43,152 nucleotides of DNA, from assembly GCF_000938305.1 (NCBI RefSeq), contig NZ_JYMT01000033.1:13583-56734 (forward strand), given 5' to 3'. The notes under the pieces are model-generated. The model was not told where the DNA came from and made no database searches. It saw only the letters and a program-made list of their open reading frames with translations. The stretch comes from Bradyrhizobium sp. LTSP885 (GTDB lineage Bacteria > Pseudomonadota > Alphaproteobacteria > Rhizobiales > Xanthobacteraceae). The translations under genes were made by a program, and so were the position numbers. Within the stretch, counting starts at the first letter, position 1; every line of letters starts with the position of its first letter. Below are positions 1 to 9,025 of this stretch, in pieces.

Positions 1-1088
1 AAATAGGGGATCGGCAGCACGCCCTGGCGGGCGTAGCGGTCGAAGATGATCAGCTGGAATTCGTTGATCTTCTGCTGGAACAGTTCGCGGGTCGGAAACG
101 CGATCAGCGACAGCTCGTTGATCGGCGTGCCGTCCTGCTTTTCCGGCGGCCGCAGAATGGTGAAGTGAACGAGGTCGACGCTGGGGTCGGACTTCAGCAA
201 ATTGCGCCAGGTGCGTTCGCCGGAATGCGGCTCGCCCGAGACCAGCAGCACGCGCAGCTTGTCGCGCACGCCGTCGATCGCGACCACGGCGCGGTTGTTG
301 ACCGGCGTCAGCTCGTTCTCGAGCGGCGAGGCCTCGATCTCGACGATGTTGGGACCGGCATGCTTGATGTCGATGTCGACGCTGGAGGTCTGGCCGCTGG
401 TCAGCGTGCGCTCGCTGATCACCTCGCCATCGCGGCGGATCGTGATCTTGGCGCGCTCGCCGGTGACGCCTTGGTCGTCGAGCCGGTAGGTGATGGTCTG
501 GGTCTGGCCGACGATGCCGAAACGCGGCGCGGCCGTAATGGCGATGCGGCGGTCGCGCTCGTCCTTGCGGCCGGTGATCAGCGCGTGCACCGGGGCCTGG
601 AAGCCGAGCGCCTGCGCGTTGGCGGGAATGTCGTGCACGCGGCCGTCGGTGATCAGGAACGCGCCGGCGACGCGCTCGATCGGGACGTCGGAAAGCGCCG
701 ACGTCAATGCGCCGAACAGCTTGGTGCCGTCGGTTTCGCCGTCGGCCTGACCGGCCTCGACGACGCGGACTTCGAGACCCTTGACCTGCTTCAGGCTGTC
801 GACCAGCGCTTCCCTGGCCTTTTGCGTTTCCTGGTTGCGCGTGCCGAAATTCTGGCTCGGACTCTTGTCGACCACGACGACCGCGACCGAGGACAGCGGC
901 TCGCGGTCCTCGCGGGTGAAGGAAGGGTTGGCCAGCGCGAGCAGGATCAGCGCCAGCGCCGCGACACGGATCGCGGCGCCACGCGCGCGCGACAGCAGCA
1001 GCAGCGCCGCAATCACGACGATCGCGCCGAGCGCGAGCCACAGCACGAGCGAGGGAACCAGCGGTGTGAACGCGATACCGTAGTTCAT
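1..1088 (-). CDS. Membrane protein of the MoxR/DUF58 operon (partial, C-terminus off the left edge)
   Basis: The frame is open from an ATG at 1088 to the window edge, about 362 codons. The N-terminus starts MNYGIAFTPLVPSL and has two hydrophobic segments (about residues 10-32 and 38-58), followed by a periplasmic von Willebrand A-like stretch with VAVVVVDKSPSQN and later a Rossmann-like stretch (KLRVLLVSGEPH). Proteins of this shape in the Bradyrhizobium group sit at the end of MoxR-DUF58-DUF4159 operons and are often annotated as glutamine-amidotransferase-like; that label is from family memory and I see no catalytic Cys in the visible part. It follows the DUF4159 gene after a 124-nt gap that holds a palindromic repeat. 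Role is unknown; a cell-envelope partner of the MoxR ATPase is an inference. Confidence 0.85.
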   Translation of the reverse strand, partial: MNYGIAFTPLVPSLVLWLALGAIVVIAALLLLSRARGAAIRVAALALILLALANPSFTREDREPLSSVAVVVVDKSPSQNFGTRNQETQKAREALVDSLKQVKGLEVRVVEAGQADGETDGTKLFGALTSALSDVPIERVAGAFLITDGRVHDIPANAQALGFQAPVHALITGRKDERDRRIAITAAPRFGIVGQTQTITYRLDDQGVTGERAKITIRRDGEVISERTLTSGQTSSVDIDIKHAGPNIVEIEASPLENELTPVNNRAVVAIDGVRDKLRVLLVSGEPHSGERTWRNLLKSDPSVDLVHFTILRPPEKQDGTPINELSLIAFPTRELFQQKINEFQLIIFDRYARQGVLPIPY

Positions 1089-1099
1089 GGCGTCACTCC

Positions 1100-1180
1100 G
1101 TCATTCCGGGATGGTCCGAAGGACCAGACCCGGAATCTCGAGATTCCGGGTTCGATGCCTTCGCATCGCCCCGGAATGAC
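1100..1180. repeat. Family A palindromic repeat, copy 1
   Basis: Outer arms GTCATTCCGGG and CCCCGGAATGAC flank an inner arm ATGGTCC/GGACCA and the palindrome CCCGGAATCTCGAGATTCCG. It lies inside an operon, between the DUF4159 gene and the next membrane-protein gene, so the transcript should fold here. Confidence 0.9.
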
Positions 1181-1212
1181 GGTGTCGGCAGTTGAACACG
1201 TCAATCGCATCT

Positions 1213-4017
1213 CTACTGTCCCAGCCGCTCGATGAGGGCAGGTGCGTGCACCTGGTCGGCCTTGTAGTTGCCGGTCAGCGTGTACATCACGATGTTGACG
1301 CCGGCGCGGAAGGCGAATTCGCGCTGACGCGGCTCGCCCGGCGTCAGCGGCAGCATCGGCTGGCCGTCGGGGCGGATCGCCCAGGCGCCGGCGAGGTCGT
1401 TCGAGGTGATGATGATCGGCGAGACGCCGTCGCCGCCGCGCGCCGGGTGCTGCGCGGCCTCGTCGTCATCCTCGCGCGGCAGCGCCTCGACCCAGGTCTG
1501 GCCGGTGTTGAAGCGGCCGGGGAAGTCGCGCAGCAGATAGAACGTCTTGGTCAGCACGTGCTCGCGCGGCACCGGCTCGAGCTCGGGCACGTCGAGGGTG
1601 GCGAGCAATTCGCGCAGAGTCTGCATGCCTGGCGTCTGCGCAGCGCCGTTGTCGCCCGGTGGCGCTTCGACGGCGTCGCGGGTGTCGAACAGGACGGTGC
1701 CGCCCTGCTTCATGTAGGCATCGATCTTGTTGATCGCATCCTGCGGCGGCTTCGGCGCACCGGGCACGATCGGCCAGTAGATCAGCGGGAAGAAGGCAAG
1801 CTCGTCGTGCGCAGGGTCGATGCCGACGGGATCGCCGGCCTCGAGCGCGGTGCGCTGCGCCAGGAACAGCGTCAGCCCAGACAGGCCGGCCCTGACGATC
1901 GAATCGACGTCGGCATTGCCGGTCACGACATAGGCGAGCCGGGTCTGCGACGTCGCCTTGATGGCGAAGTCGTCATTGCTCTCGGCGCGCGTCGGCGAGG
2001 GCGCGATCGCAGCGAGCATGAAGGCGAGGGCAAGCACCGCGGGCGCCGCGCGTCGCCGCAGCAGCGCGGCGAGGCCGGCGCCGAGCATCGCCACCACGAT
2101 CGCGTCGATCAGGAACAGCGCGAGCGCCGACGACAGCAGGATGCCGCGCAGGTCGCGCGGTTCGGTGTTGGTGTAGCTCGCGTGCCGCGCGCGCAGGCCG
2201 GACGTGTCGAGCGGCGCGATGCGGTCGGCGGAGGCCAGCGTGTTGACTGCGATCGGGCTTTCAGCTGACCCGTAGAGGCCGGGCGGATGATCCACGGTGC
2301 CGCGGTCGCGATAGTCCGCCGGCATCGGCTTGGCGGTCGAAGGCGGCGGACCGAATGCACCGAAACCGTCGAGCGTGCGCAGCGGCGCGACCGTCTCGGC
2401 AGTCGGATCGCTGGCGACGCCGGGGCCGGGCTTCGAAGTGTAGCCGGACATGTCGACCAGTCGGCGCAGCATCTCGACGAAGGTGCCGGACATCGGCAGA
2501 TCCGACCAGCGCATGTCGGCACCGACATGGAACAGGCTGATCACGCCCTTGCCGTGATGCTCGCCGGTGACCAGCGGCGTGCCGTCTTCAAGCGACGCCC
2601 AGCTCTTGGTCGCGAGCACGGCATCGGGCTCGGCCAGCACTTGCCGGTTGACGGTGATGTCTTTTGGCACGGTGAGCCCGGCGAACGGGCCGTCGGCTGC
2701 AAATGAGGCCATATGCTGCGGCTTCTCCCAGGTCAGGCTGCCGCCGAGGGTGCGTCCGCCGCGGCGCAGCTTGACCGGCACGAGGTCGTCATCGGCCTGC
2801 GCGAGGCGGGGACCTGCGAAGCGCAACAGCACTCCGCCTTGCTCGATCCAGGCGTTGAGCCGCTCGCGGATCTCCGGCGACAGCGTGCCGACATCAGCCA
2901 GCACGATCATCGGCAGGCGCTGATCGAGGAACTGGGCGATCACCTGCTGCGGCGCGCCGCGATCGCCGAGCCTGATATCGGCGAACGGCGACAGCGCGCG
3001 GGAGAGATAGAAGGTCGAGGCGAGCAGCGGCTGCGCGGTATCGTTGCTCGCTCCGGAGACCACGCCGATCGCACGGCGGCGCCAGCGCTTGTCGAGCAGC
3101 TGCACTGCGCCGGCCGATCGCTCGCCCGATATCTCGAGCCGCGCGATGTCGTTGCGCAGTTCGACCGGAAGATCGAATGAGGCTTCGGTCTCGCGCTCCT
3201 GCGGGCCGAAATTGTAGCGGGCCTCGCCGATCGGCGAGCCCTTGGCATCGACCGCGCGCACGATACCACCCGCGATCCCGTTCGCGGCGCGCAACACCTT
3301 CACGGTCATCTTGGCGGCGGCATTCTCGGCCGCGACCAGCGCCTGCGCGGACGGTGCACCGCCTTCGAAGATCGTCAGGCTGCGGTTCTCGATCAGCTTG
3401 CCGAGGCCTTCGGCGAATTCGCTGCCGCGGCCGGTGTCGACGCCGTCAGATAGCCAAGCGATGTCGCAATCGCCGGTCGCCTTGAGGAAGCGCCCCAGCG
3501 TCGCGAGGGTTTCGACGCGATCGACCGAGTAGGGCTTTGGCGCGAACTGGCGCAGCGCGACGCGGGCGGCGCCGGCCGGCATTAGCGTGATGTCGCGTGC
3601 CGGTTCGGACAACGGCACCAGCGCAACGCCGCGGCGATCACTGTCGGCATCGGTGATCAGCTCGTCCGCGGCCTTGATCCGTGCGTCCCAGCTTGCGGCG
3701 GCGCTCCAGCCGTCGTCGAGCAGGATCACCAGCGGCGATTTGCTGGCGGCGATACCGGTTTGCGGATTCCAGATCGGGCCAGCGGCGGCTAGGATGACCA
3801 GCGCGGCGGCGAGCAGCCGCAGCAGCGTCAGCCACCACGGCGTGCGCGACGGCGTCTCCTCCTTCGGCGCGATCTCGAACAACAGCCGGGTCGGCGGGAA
3901 TTCGACGCGCCGCGGCCGCGGCGGCATCACCCGCAGCAGCCACCACAACACCGGCAGGCTGACCAGGCCCAGCAGCAGCATCGGTTCGGCAAAGGAAAGA
4001 GGCAGGCCCGCGATCAT
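1213..4017 (-). CDS. BatA N-terminal / DUF4159 domain membrane protein
   Basis: A 934-residue inner-membrane protein. Residues 1-85 match the aerotolerance-regulator (BatA) N-terminal pattern: a first hydrophobic helix, the RRVEFPPTRLLFEI stretch and a second helix ending AAAGPIWNPQ. A von Willebrand A-like region follows (LVILLDDGWSAAASW, about 95-110). Two further hydrophobic helices lie near residues 645-690, and the last about 240 residues (YVVTGNADVDSIVRAGLSGL onward, with YWPIVPG and GGTVLFDTRD) are the DUF4159 domain, a GATase-like fold. Its ATG overlaps the stop of the DUF58 gene by 4 nt (ATGA at 4014-4017), which indicates translational coupling. The family is tied to MoxR ATPases and envelope-stress phenotypes in some bacteria, but no biochemical activity is established. 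Confidence 0.92.
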   Translation of the reverse strand: MIAGLPLSFAEPMLLLGLVSLPVLWWLLRVMPPRPRRVEFPPTRLLFEIAPKEETPSRTPWWLTLLRLLAAALVILAAAGPIWNPQTGIAASKSPLVILLDDGWSAAASWDARIKAADELITDADSDRRGVALVPLSEPARDITLMPAGAARVALRQFAPKPYSVDRVETLATLGRFLKATGDCDIAWLSDGVDTGRGSEFAEGLGKLIENRSLTIFEGGAPSAQALVAAENAAAKMTVKVLRAANGIAGGIVRAVDAKGSPIGEARYNFGPQERETEASFDLPVELRNDIARLEISGERSAGAVQLLDKRWRRRAIGVVSGASNDTAQPLLASTFYLSRALSPFADIRLGDRGAPQQVIAQFLDQRLPMIVLADVGTLSPEIRERLNAWIEQGGVLLRFAGPRLAQADDDLVPVKLRRGGRTLGGSLTWEKPQHMASFAADGPFAGLTVPKDITVNRQVLAEPDAVLATKSWASLEDGTPLVTGEHHGKGVISLFHVGADMRWSDLPMSGTFVEMLRRLVDMSGYTSKPGPGVASDPTAETVAPLRTLDGFGAFGPPPSTAKPMPADYRDRGTVDHPPGLYGSAESPIAVNTLASADRIAPLDTSGLRARHASYTNTEPRDLRGILLSSALALFLIDAIVVAMLGAGLAALLRRRAAPAVLALAFMLAAIAPSPTRAESNDDFAIKATSQTRLAYVVTGNADVDSIVRAGLSGLTLFLAQRTALEAGDPVGIDPAHDELAFFPLIYWPIVPGAPKPPQDAINKIDAYMKQGGTVLFDTRDAVEAPPGDNGAAQTPGMQTLRELLATLDVPELEPVPREHVLTKTFYLLRDFPGRFNTGQTWVEALPREDDDEAAQHPARGGDGVSPIIITSNDLAGAWAIRPDGQPMLPLTPGEPRQREFAFRAGVNIVMYTLTGNYKADQVHAPALIERLGQ

Positions 4018-4955
4018 GCGCTTCGCCCCGCCTTGACCATCGGGCGTCCGCCGCCCTTGCTGACCATCATGCCGGAGTGCAGGAACAGCAGCAGCTCGGC
4101 CGCGGAGCGGCTGGTGGTGTGGGTCGAGAACAGCCAGTCGAGCCGGTTGGTCTCCGCGCGGATCTGGTCGCGATGCAAGGCGACGCGGGCGACATAGTCG
4201 TTGGCCCAGCTTTCGGCGCGGCCCGCGGTAATGACGCCGCCGCCCTCGGGCTCAACGAATTCGATGCGGCCGGAATAGGGGAAGGTCTCTTCCGCGGGAT
4301 CGACGATCTGGATCAGCGTGCCATGCGCGCCAGACGAGGAGAGCCCGGCCAGCATGGTGGTGATCTCCTGCAACGGCGACCAGAAGTCCGACAGCACCAC
4401 GATCTCGGCAAGCGACGACGGCACGAAGGACGGCGGCAGACTCGCGCGCGCCGCATCGTCGTGCAGCATCACCTCCGCCATTTTGTCGATCACGGCGCGG
4501 CTCGAGGTCGGGCTCATCAGGCCGGGAATGCCGACGCGTTCGCCGCCCGCAACCAGCAACTCGGCGAGTGCGAAGGCGACGATCAGGCCACGCTCGAGCT
4601 TGCTGTCGCGCGCATCGCGTGAGGCGAAGGCCATCGAGGGCGAACGGTCGGGCCAGATCCACACCGTGTGCGCGGCCTCCCATTCCTGCTCGCGGACATA
4701 GAGATGGTCGTCGCGCCCGGAGCGGCGCCAGTCGACGCGCTGCGACGGCTCGCCGGAGACGAAGCGGCGGTACTGCCAGAAGCTTTCACCGGCGCCGGCG
4801 CGGCGGCGGCCGTGCAGGCCATGGATGACGTTGGCGGCGATGCGGCGGGCCTCAAGCACCAGACGCGGCAGCGATGCGGCGAGCGTTCGGCTTTCGCCAT
4901 CTGCACGTCGGACCGCCAGTATCTCCTCGTTCAGGTGCCTGTTGTCAGCGGCCAT
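4014..4955 (-). CDS. DUF58 domain-containing protein
   Basis: A 313-residue protein with the DUF58 signature: the basic GESFWQYRRFVSGEPSQRVD region followed by a WRRSGRDDHLYVREQEWE stretch (about 60-100), then a von Willebrand A-like fold with the MIDAS-like DRSPSM (about 108). DUF58 proteins are the regular partners of MoxR AAA+ ATPases and are thought to be their adaptor or substrate; the biochemical role is not established. I chose the ATG at 4955, which overlaps the moxR stop in TGATG; a TTG one codon upstream is also in frame. Both neighbours overlap it, so the three genes should be co-translated. Confidence 0.93.
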   Translation of the reverse strand: MAADNRHLNEEILAVRRADGESRTLAASLPRLVLEARRIAANVIHGLHGRRRAGAGESFWQYRRFVSGEPSQRVDWRRSGRDDHLYVREQEWEAAHTVWIWPDRSPSMAFASRDARDSKLERGLIVAFALAELLVAGGERVGIPGLMSPTSSRAVIDKMAEVMLHDDAARASLPPSFVPSSLAEIVVLSDFWSPLQEITTMLAGLSSSGAHGTLIQIVDPAEETFPYSGRIEFVEPEGGGVITAGRAESWANDYVARVALHRDQIRAETNRLDWLFSTHTTSRSAAELLLFLHSGMMVSKGGGRPMVKAGRSA

Positions 4956-6004
4956 CAACCGATCCGCGTCTTCAATTGCTTGATCACGTCCGGAATCGTG
5001 TGCCCTTCCGCGCGCGCCGAGAAGGTCAGCGCCATGCGGTGCTTGAGGATCGGTTCCGCGAGATCGAGCACGTCATCGATTGACGGTGCGAGCCGTCCGT
5101 CGAGCAGCGCGCGGGCGCGCACCGCGAGCATCAGCGACTGGCTGGCGCGGGGACCGGGTCCCCAGGCGATCAGCTTGCCGGCCTCGCCACCCTCGGGCCC
5201 GGGGCGCGCGGCGCGCACCAGCGACAGGATCGCTTCGACCACGGAGTCGCCGACCGGCAGGCGGCGCACCAGCCGCTGCGCGGCGACCAGCGTCTCCGAA
5301 TCCATCGACACCTTCGCCAACGTCTCGTCGGCGCCGGTGGTTTCGAACAGGATGCGCCGCTCGGCGTCCCGATCGGGATAGTCGACGTCGATTTCCATCA
5401 GGAAGCGGTCGAGCTGCGCCTCCGGCAGCGGATAGGTGCCTTCCTGCTCCAGCGGGTTTTGTGTCGCCAGCACATGGAACGGCTTCGGCAGATCATGCCG
5501 TGCGCCGGCAACCGTGATGTGCTGCTCCTGCATCGCCTGCAGCAGTGCCGACTGGGTGCGCGGACTTGCGCGGTTGATCTCGTCGGCCATCAACAGCTGC
5601 GCGAACACCGGACCGGAGATGAAGCGGAACGACCGCTTGCCGCTCGAGCTTTCGTCCAGCACCTCGGCGCCGAGAATGTCCGACGGCATCAGGTCCGGGG
5701 TGAACTGGATACGCTTGGCGTCGAGCCCGAGCGTGATGCCGAGCGTCTCGACCAGCTTGGTCTTCGCGAGTCCGGGAACGCCGATCAGCAAGGCGTGGCC
5801 GCCCGAGAGGATCGTCACCAGGGTGTTTTCGATCACCCGGTCCTGACCGAAAATGACGGTGGATATCGCTTCCTTGGCGGCCCGGATCTGGCCGGCGACC
5901 TGTTCGGCCGAACGGACGATCACATCCTCCAGTTTCTCGACGCTGTCTGCACCGGCCATTCCGTCAGCTCCTTCTTTGACGATGCGCGTGATCTGCGTCG
6001 TCAT
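4955..6004 (-). CDS. MoxR family AAA+ ATPase
   Basis: A 349-residue AAA+ ATPase. Walker A is GVPGLAKT (75-82), Walker B is LLMADEINRA (137-146, with the DEIN acid pair), and the MoxR-type ATQNPLEQEGTYPLPEAQLDR sensor region follows. MoxR proteins act as chaperone-like ATPases that work with von Willebrand A proteins, here the two genes directly downstream. The start at 6004 gives the N-terminus MTTQITRIVK; a later Met at residue 16 is possible. It is the first gene of the minus-strand operon and is transcribed away from the DUF1285 gene across a 196-nt gap that must hold both promoters. Confidence 0.95.
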   Translation of the reverse strand: MTTQITRIVKEGADGMAGADSVEKLEDVIVRSAEQVAGQIRAAKEAISTVIFGQDRVIENTLVTILSGGHALLIGVPGLAKTKLVETLGITLGLDAKRIQFTPDLMPSDILGAEVLDESSSGKRSFRFISGPVFAQLLMADEINRASPRTQSALLQAMQEQHITVAGARHDLPKPFHVLATQNPLEQEGTYPLPEAQLDRFLMEIDVDYPDRDAERRILFETTGADETLAKVSMDSETLVAAQRLVRRLPVGDSVVEAILSLVRAARPGPEGGEAGKLIAWGPGPRASQSLMLAVRARALLDGRLAPSIDDVLDLAEPILKHRMALTFSARAEGHTIPDVIKQLKTRIG

Positions 6005-6200
6005 GCCATGGGCCCCATGCTAAACCTGCGCGAAGGCCATGTATTCGTTGAATTAAACTATCCCCACCTTATCGGCATTTCAGGGTATGAACGGCATCAC
6101 GTTGTGGCGAGAATGATATCCTCACCACATCTCGAGATACGTGCACCAAACGTGCCAGATTGAGGGCAAGAAACTTCAAGGCGAAACTTCAAGGTAAACA

Positions 6201-6842
6201 ATGGCGAAGCAAGGGCAGACCGAGCAGGGCCGTGAAACCACGGCCCTTGAACGCAAGGGTCTCGAAGGCCTCACCGCTGCGGCCAACCAGGCTGCGACGT
6301 CGGCTCCGGCCGGCCGCAAGGGCCTGCCTCCGGTGCATCTGTGGAATCCGCCGTTCTGCGGCGATCTCGACATGCGAATCGCTGGCGACGGCACCTGGTT
6401 CTACATGGGGACGCCAATCGGTCGTCCCGCATTGGTGCGACTGTTCTCCACGATCCTGAAGCGCGAGGACGGCAAGCACTTTCTCGTGACACCTGTGGAG
6501 AAGGTTGGCATTCGCGTCGACGACGCGCCGTTCCTTGCGGTCGAAATGCAGAAGCTAGAAGACGAACGCGGCCGCCTGCTCCGGTTCCGCACCAATGTCG
6601 ACGACTGGGTCGATTGCGAAAGGGGCCACGGCCTGCGCTTTACGGCCGCCGCGGATGGCGGGCTGACGCCCTATCTGCATGTCCGTGCCGACCTCTGGGC
6701 CAAGGTCACTCGCGCGCTCTATTACGATCTGGTTGACATGGGTGAGGAGCGGGTGGTCGATGGTGAGGCGATGTTCGGGGTCGAGTCCGGCGGCGAATTC
6801 TTCGCGATGGCCGATGCGCAGCAGGTGAGGGACGCACTTTGA
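6201..6842 (+). CDS. DUF1285 domain-containing protein
   Basis: A 213-residue soluble protein. After an Ala/Gly-rich N-terminus it has the conserved PPVHLWNPPFCGDLDMRIAG core and the later PLVRLFSTILKREDG/HFLVTPVEKVGIRV-like stretch and ends EFFAMADAQQVRDAL. DUF1285 has known structures but no known function. It is the first gene of a plus-strand run, and its TGA overlaps the TTG start of the Nudix gene by 4 nt, so the two are probably co-translated. The neighbours (CoA pyrophosphatase, CCA enzyme) are common partners of this gene in Rhizobiales. Confidence 0.88.
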   Translation: MAKQGQTEQGRETTALERKGLEGLTAAANQAATSAPAGRKGLPPVHLWNPPFCGDLDMRIAGDGTWFYMGTPIGRPALVRLFSTILKREDGKHFLVTPVEKVGIRVDDAPFLAVEMQKLEDERGRLLRFRTNVDDWVDCERGHGLRFTAAADGGLTPYLHVRADLWAKVTRALYYDLVDMGEERVVDGEAMFGVESGGEFFAMADAQQVRDAL

Positions 6843-7510
6843 ACGAGCCGTTGCGCAAGGCGGAGCGGGCGGCGGTCAGCTCGACGGAATTCTTTGCCCG
6901 CGCTCGCGCGCGGCTTGATTTTGACGTGCCGCCGGGCCTGTTCGATCCCAACATCATTCCGCGCACCGGCGATTCCGGCAACGACCGCATGCTCGAGATC
7001 GTGGCGCAGGAGCAGCCGGTGCGGCCTGCCGCCGTGCTGATCCCGGTGATCGATCGTCAGGAGCCGACGGTGCTGTTGACGCAGCGCTCGCCGCATCTGT
7101 CGAGCCACGCCGGCCAGATTTCCTTTCCCGGCGGCAAGATCGACGCCACCGACGCCTCGCCGCTTGATGCCGCGCTGCGCGAGGCCTGCGAGGAGGTCGG
7201 GCTCAAGCGCGACTTCGTCGAGCCGGTCGGCTATCTCGACCTCTACGGCACCGCGTTCGGCTTCCGCATCCTGCCGACGGTCGCGAAGGTGCAGCCGGGT
7301 TTCTCGTTGAAGATTAACGAAGCCGAGGTCGTCGATGCCTTCGAGGTGCCGCTGGCATTCCTGATGAATCCGGAAAATCACCAGATCCATACCAAGGAAT
7401 TCCGCGGCATCGATCGCTCCTATTACGCGATGCCGTACGCCGAGCGCTACATCTGGGGCGCGACCGCCGGCATCCTGCGCGTGCTGTATGAGCGGATCTA
7501 CCAGTCATGA
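6839..7510 (+). CDS. Nudix hydrolase, CoA pyrophosphatase-like
   Basis: A 223-residue Nudix enzyme expected to cleave the diphosphate of CoA or a related nucleotide. The Nudix box is visible: GGKIDATDASPLDAALREAC continuing EEVGL (about 98-122), preceded by the CoA-pyrophosphatase-like LLTQRSPHLSSHAGQISFPG. The only upstream start that keeps the conserved N-terminus is the TTG at 6839, overlapping the preceding stop in TTGA; the first in-frame ATG lies about 50 codons in. Its own stop overlaps the next gene start (ATGA, 7507-7510). Substrate assignment is by family only. Confidence 0.9.
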   Translation: MNEPLRKAERAAVSSTEFFARARARLDFDVPPGLFDPNIIPRTGDSGNDRMLEIVAQEQPVRPAAVLIPVIDRQEPTVLLTQRSPHLSSHAGQISFPGGKIDATDASPLDAALREACEEVGLKRDFVEPVGYLDLYGTAFGFRILPTVAKVQPGFSLKINEAEVVDAFEVPLAFLMNPENHQIHTKEFRGIDRSYYAMPYAERYIWGATAGILRVLYERIYQS

Positions 7511-7770
7511 TCCGCACGGTATTGACCGAGGTCGGAGTCTTCCTGATCCCGTTCGCGGCCTATGCCATCTTCCTCATCGCGACGCGTTCCGGTGTCACGG
7601 TGCCGGCCTCATGGCCACTGCACATGCTGGCGAAGCTGACGTTGGGGGCGCTGCTGCTCGTCATCGTGAGCTTCATCCTGCTGGCGGAGTACACCGGCGC
7701 GCCGGCGAATTCGACCTACGTTCCCGCCCATATCGAGAACGGCAGGCTGGTGCCCGGGGTTGAGAAATGA
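7507..7770 (+). CDS. Small two-helix membrane protein (DUF6111-like)
   Basis: An 87-residue protein with two clear transmembrane helices (about 8-27 and 38-62) and a short polar tail ending YVPAHIENGRLVPGVEK. It overlaps the Nudix gene by 4 nt and the CCA-enzyme gene by 4 nt, so it is almost certainly translated. It resembles a small family found at this place in Bradyrhizobium relatives, which I recall as DUF6111; that name is from memory. No function is known. Confidence 0.85.
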   Translation: MIRTVLTEVGVFLIPFAAYAIFLIATRSGVTVPASWPLHMLAKLTLGALLLVIVSFILLAEYTGAPANSTYVPAHIENGRLVPGVEK

Positions 7771-9023
7771 GCGAGGTGCGCCTGTTGTCGGACGCGCCAT
7801 GGCTCGCCTCGGGTCCGGCGGCGGGCGTGCTCGGCCTGCTCAATGGCGGCGGCGAGGAGGCGCGGGTGATCGGCGGCGCCGTGCGCAACGCCCTGATGCG
7901 GATTCCGCTCGGTGATATCGACATCGCCACGACAGCCGCGCCCGACGAAGTGGTCCGGCGTGCGAAACAGGCCGGCATCAAGAGCGTGCCAACCGGCATC
8001 GAGCACGGCACGGTGACGCTGGTCGTCGAGGGCCACCCCTTCGAGGTGACGACGCTGCGCGAGGACACCGAGACCTATGGCCGTAAGGCGAAGGTGACGT
8101 TCGGGCGCGATTGGGTGCGCGATGCCGAGCGGCGCGACTTCACCATCAATGGCCTCTCGGTCGATGCTGCCGGCGTCGTGCACGATCATGTCGGCGGGCT
8201 GGCCGACATCGAAGCCCGGCGCGTGCGCTTCATCGGCGATCCCGCGCGGCGGATCGCGGAGGATTACTTGCGCATCCTGCGCTTCTTCCGTTTCCACGCC
8301 GCCTATGGCGCCGGCGAGGCCGATCGGGCCGGCTATCTCGCCTGTATCGACGGGCGCGCGGGACTTGCCGGTCTCTCGGCCGAGCGCATCCGCATGGAGA
8401 TGCTCAAGCTCGTGCTCGCGAACGGCGCTGCTGCGGCGGTCGTCGCGATGGCCGATGGCGGGCTGCTGCTGCCGCTGTTCGGCGGCGTCGCCTATGCCGG
8501 GCCGTTCGCGGCGATGATCGAGATCGAGCAACTGATGGACCTGGCGCCGAGCGCGGTGCGCCGGCTCGCCGCGTTGACGGTGGCCGTGACCGAGGACGCG
8601 CGGCGCATCGCGACGCGGCTGCGGCTGTCGAACGCCGAGGCCAAGGCGCTCGACTCGATGGGCCATCGCTGGTGGCGGCTGCCCGGCATGGACGAGGCGC
8701 ATGCAAAGCGCAGGCTCTACCGGCTCGACGAAGGACCCTACCGCGACCGGCTGCTGCTGGCCTGGGCGCGAACCGACGCGGGCCAGGACGTCGGCCCATG
8801 GCGCGCGCTCGCGACGCTGCCGCAGCGCTGGCGCGCGCCCCACTTTCCGTTGAGGGCGTCGGATTTCATCGCACGCGGGATTGCAGAGGGGCCGGCATTG
8901 GGGCATGTCCTGACCCTGGCCGAGGATGCTTGGCTTGCCGCGGATTTCCCGCTCGATCCGCAGGTGTTGTCTGGCATCGCCGACCAGACCGTTTCCCGTT
9001 TCACCCGCGACCATCGGCTGTAA
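7767..9023 (+). CDS. cca: CCA tRNA nucleotidyltransferase
   Basis: A 418-residue class II nucleotidyltransferase that adds or repairs the 3' CCA end of tRNA. The N-terminal catalytic head shows RVIGGAVRNALMRIPLGDID with the metal-binding DID (about 45-51), then the conserved RRDFTINGLSVD and the IAEDYLRILRFFRFHA motif (head-neck). The C-terminal half is helical, as in the family. The start ATG at 7767 overlaps the previous stop. The gene is essential for tRNA function in most bacteria, and here it sits in the same transcription unit as the Nudix gene. Confidence 0.95.
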   Translation: MSEVRLLSDAPWLASGPAAGVLGLLNGGGEEARVIGGAVRNALMRIPLGDIDIATTAAPDEVVRRAKQAGIKSVPTGIEHGTVTLVVEGHPFEVTTLREDTETYGRKAKVTFGRDWVRDAERRDFTINGLSVDAAGVVHDHVGGLADIEARRVRFIGDPARRIAEDYLRILRFFRFHAAYGAGEADRAGYLACIDGRAGLAGLSAERIRMEMLKLVLANGAAAAVVAMADGGLLLPLFGGVAYAGPFAAMIEIEQLMDLAPSAVRRLAALTVAVTEDARRIATRLRLSNAEAKALDSMGHRWWRLPGMDEAHAKRRLYRLDEGPYRDRLLLAWARTDAGQDVGPWRALATLPQRWRAPHFPLRASDFIARGIAEGPALGHVLTLAEDAWLAADFPLDPQVLSGIADQTVSRFTRDHRL

Positions 9024-9025
9024 AT

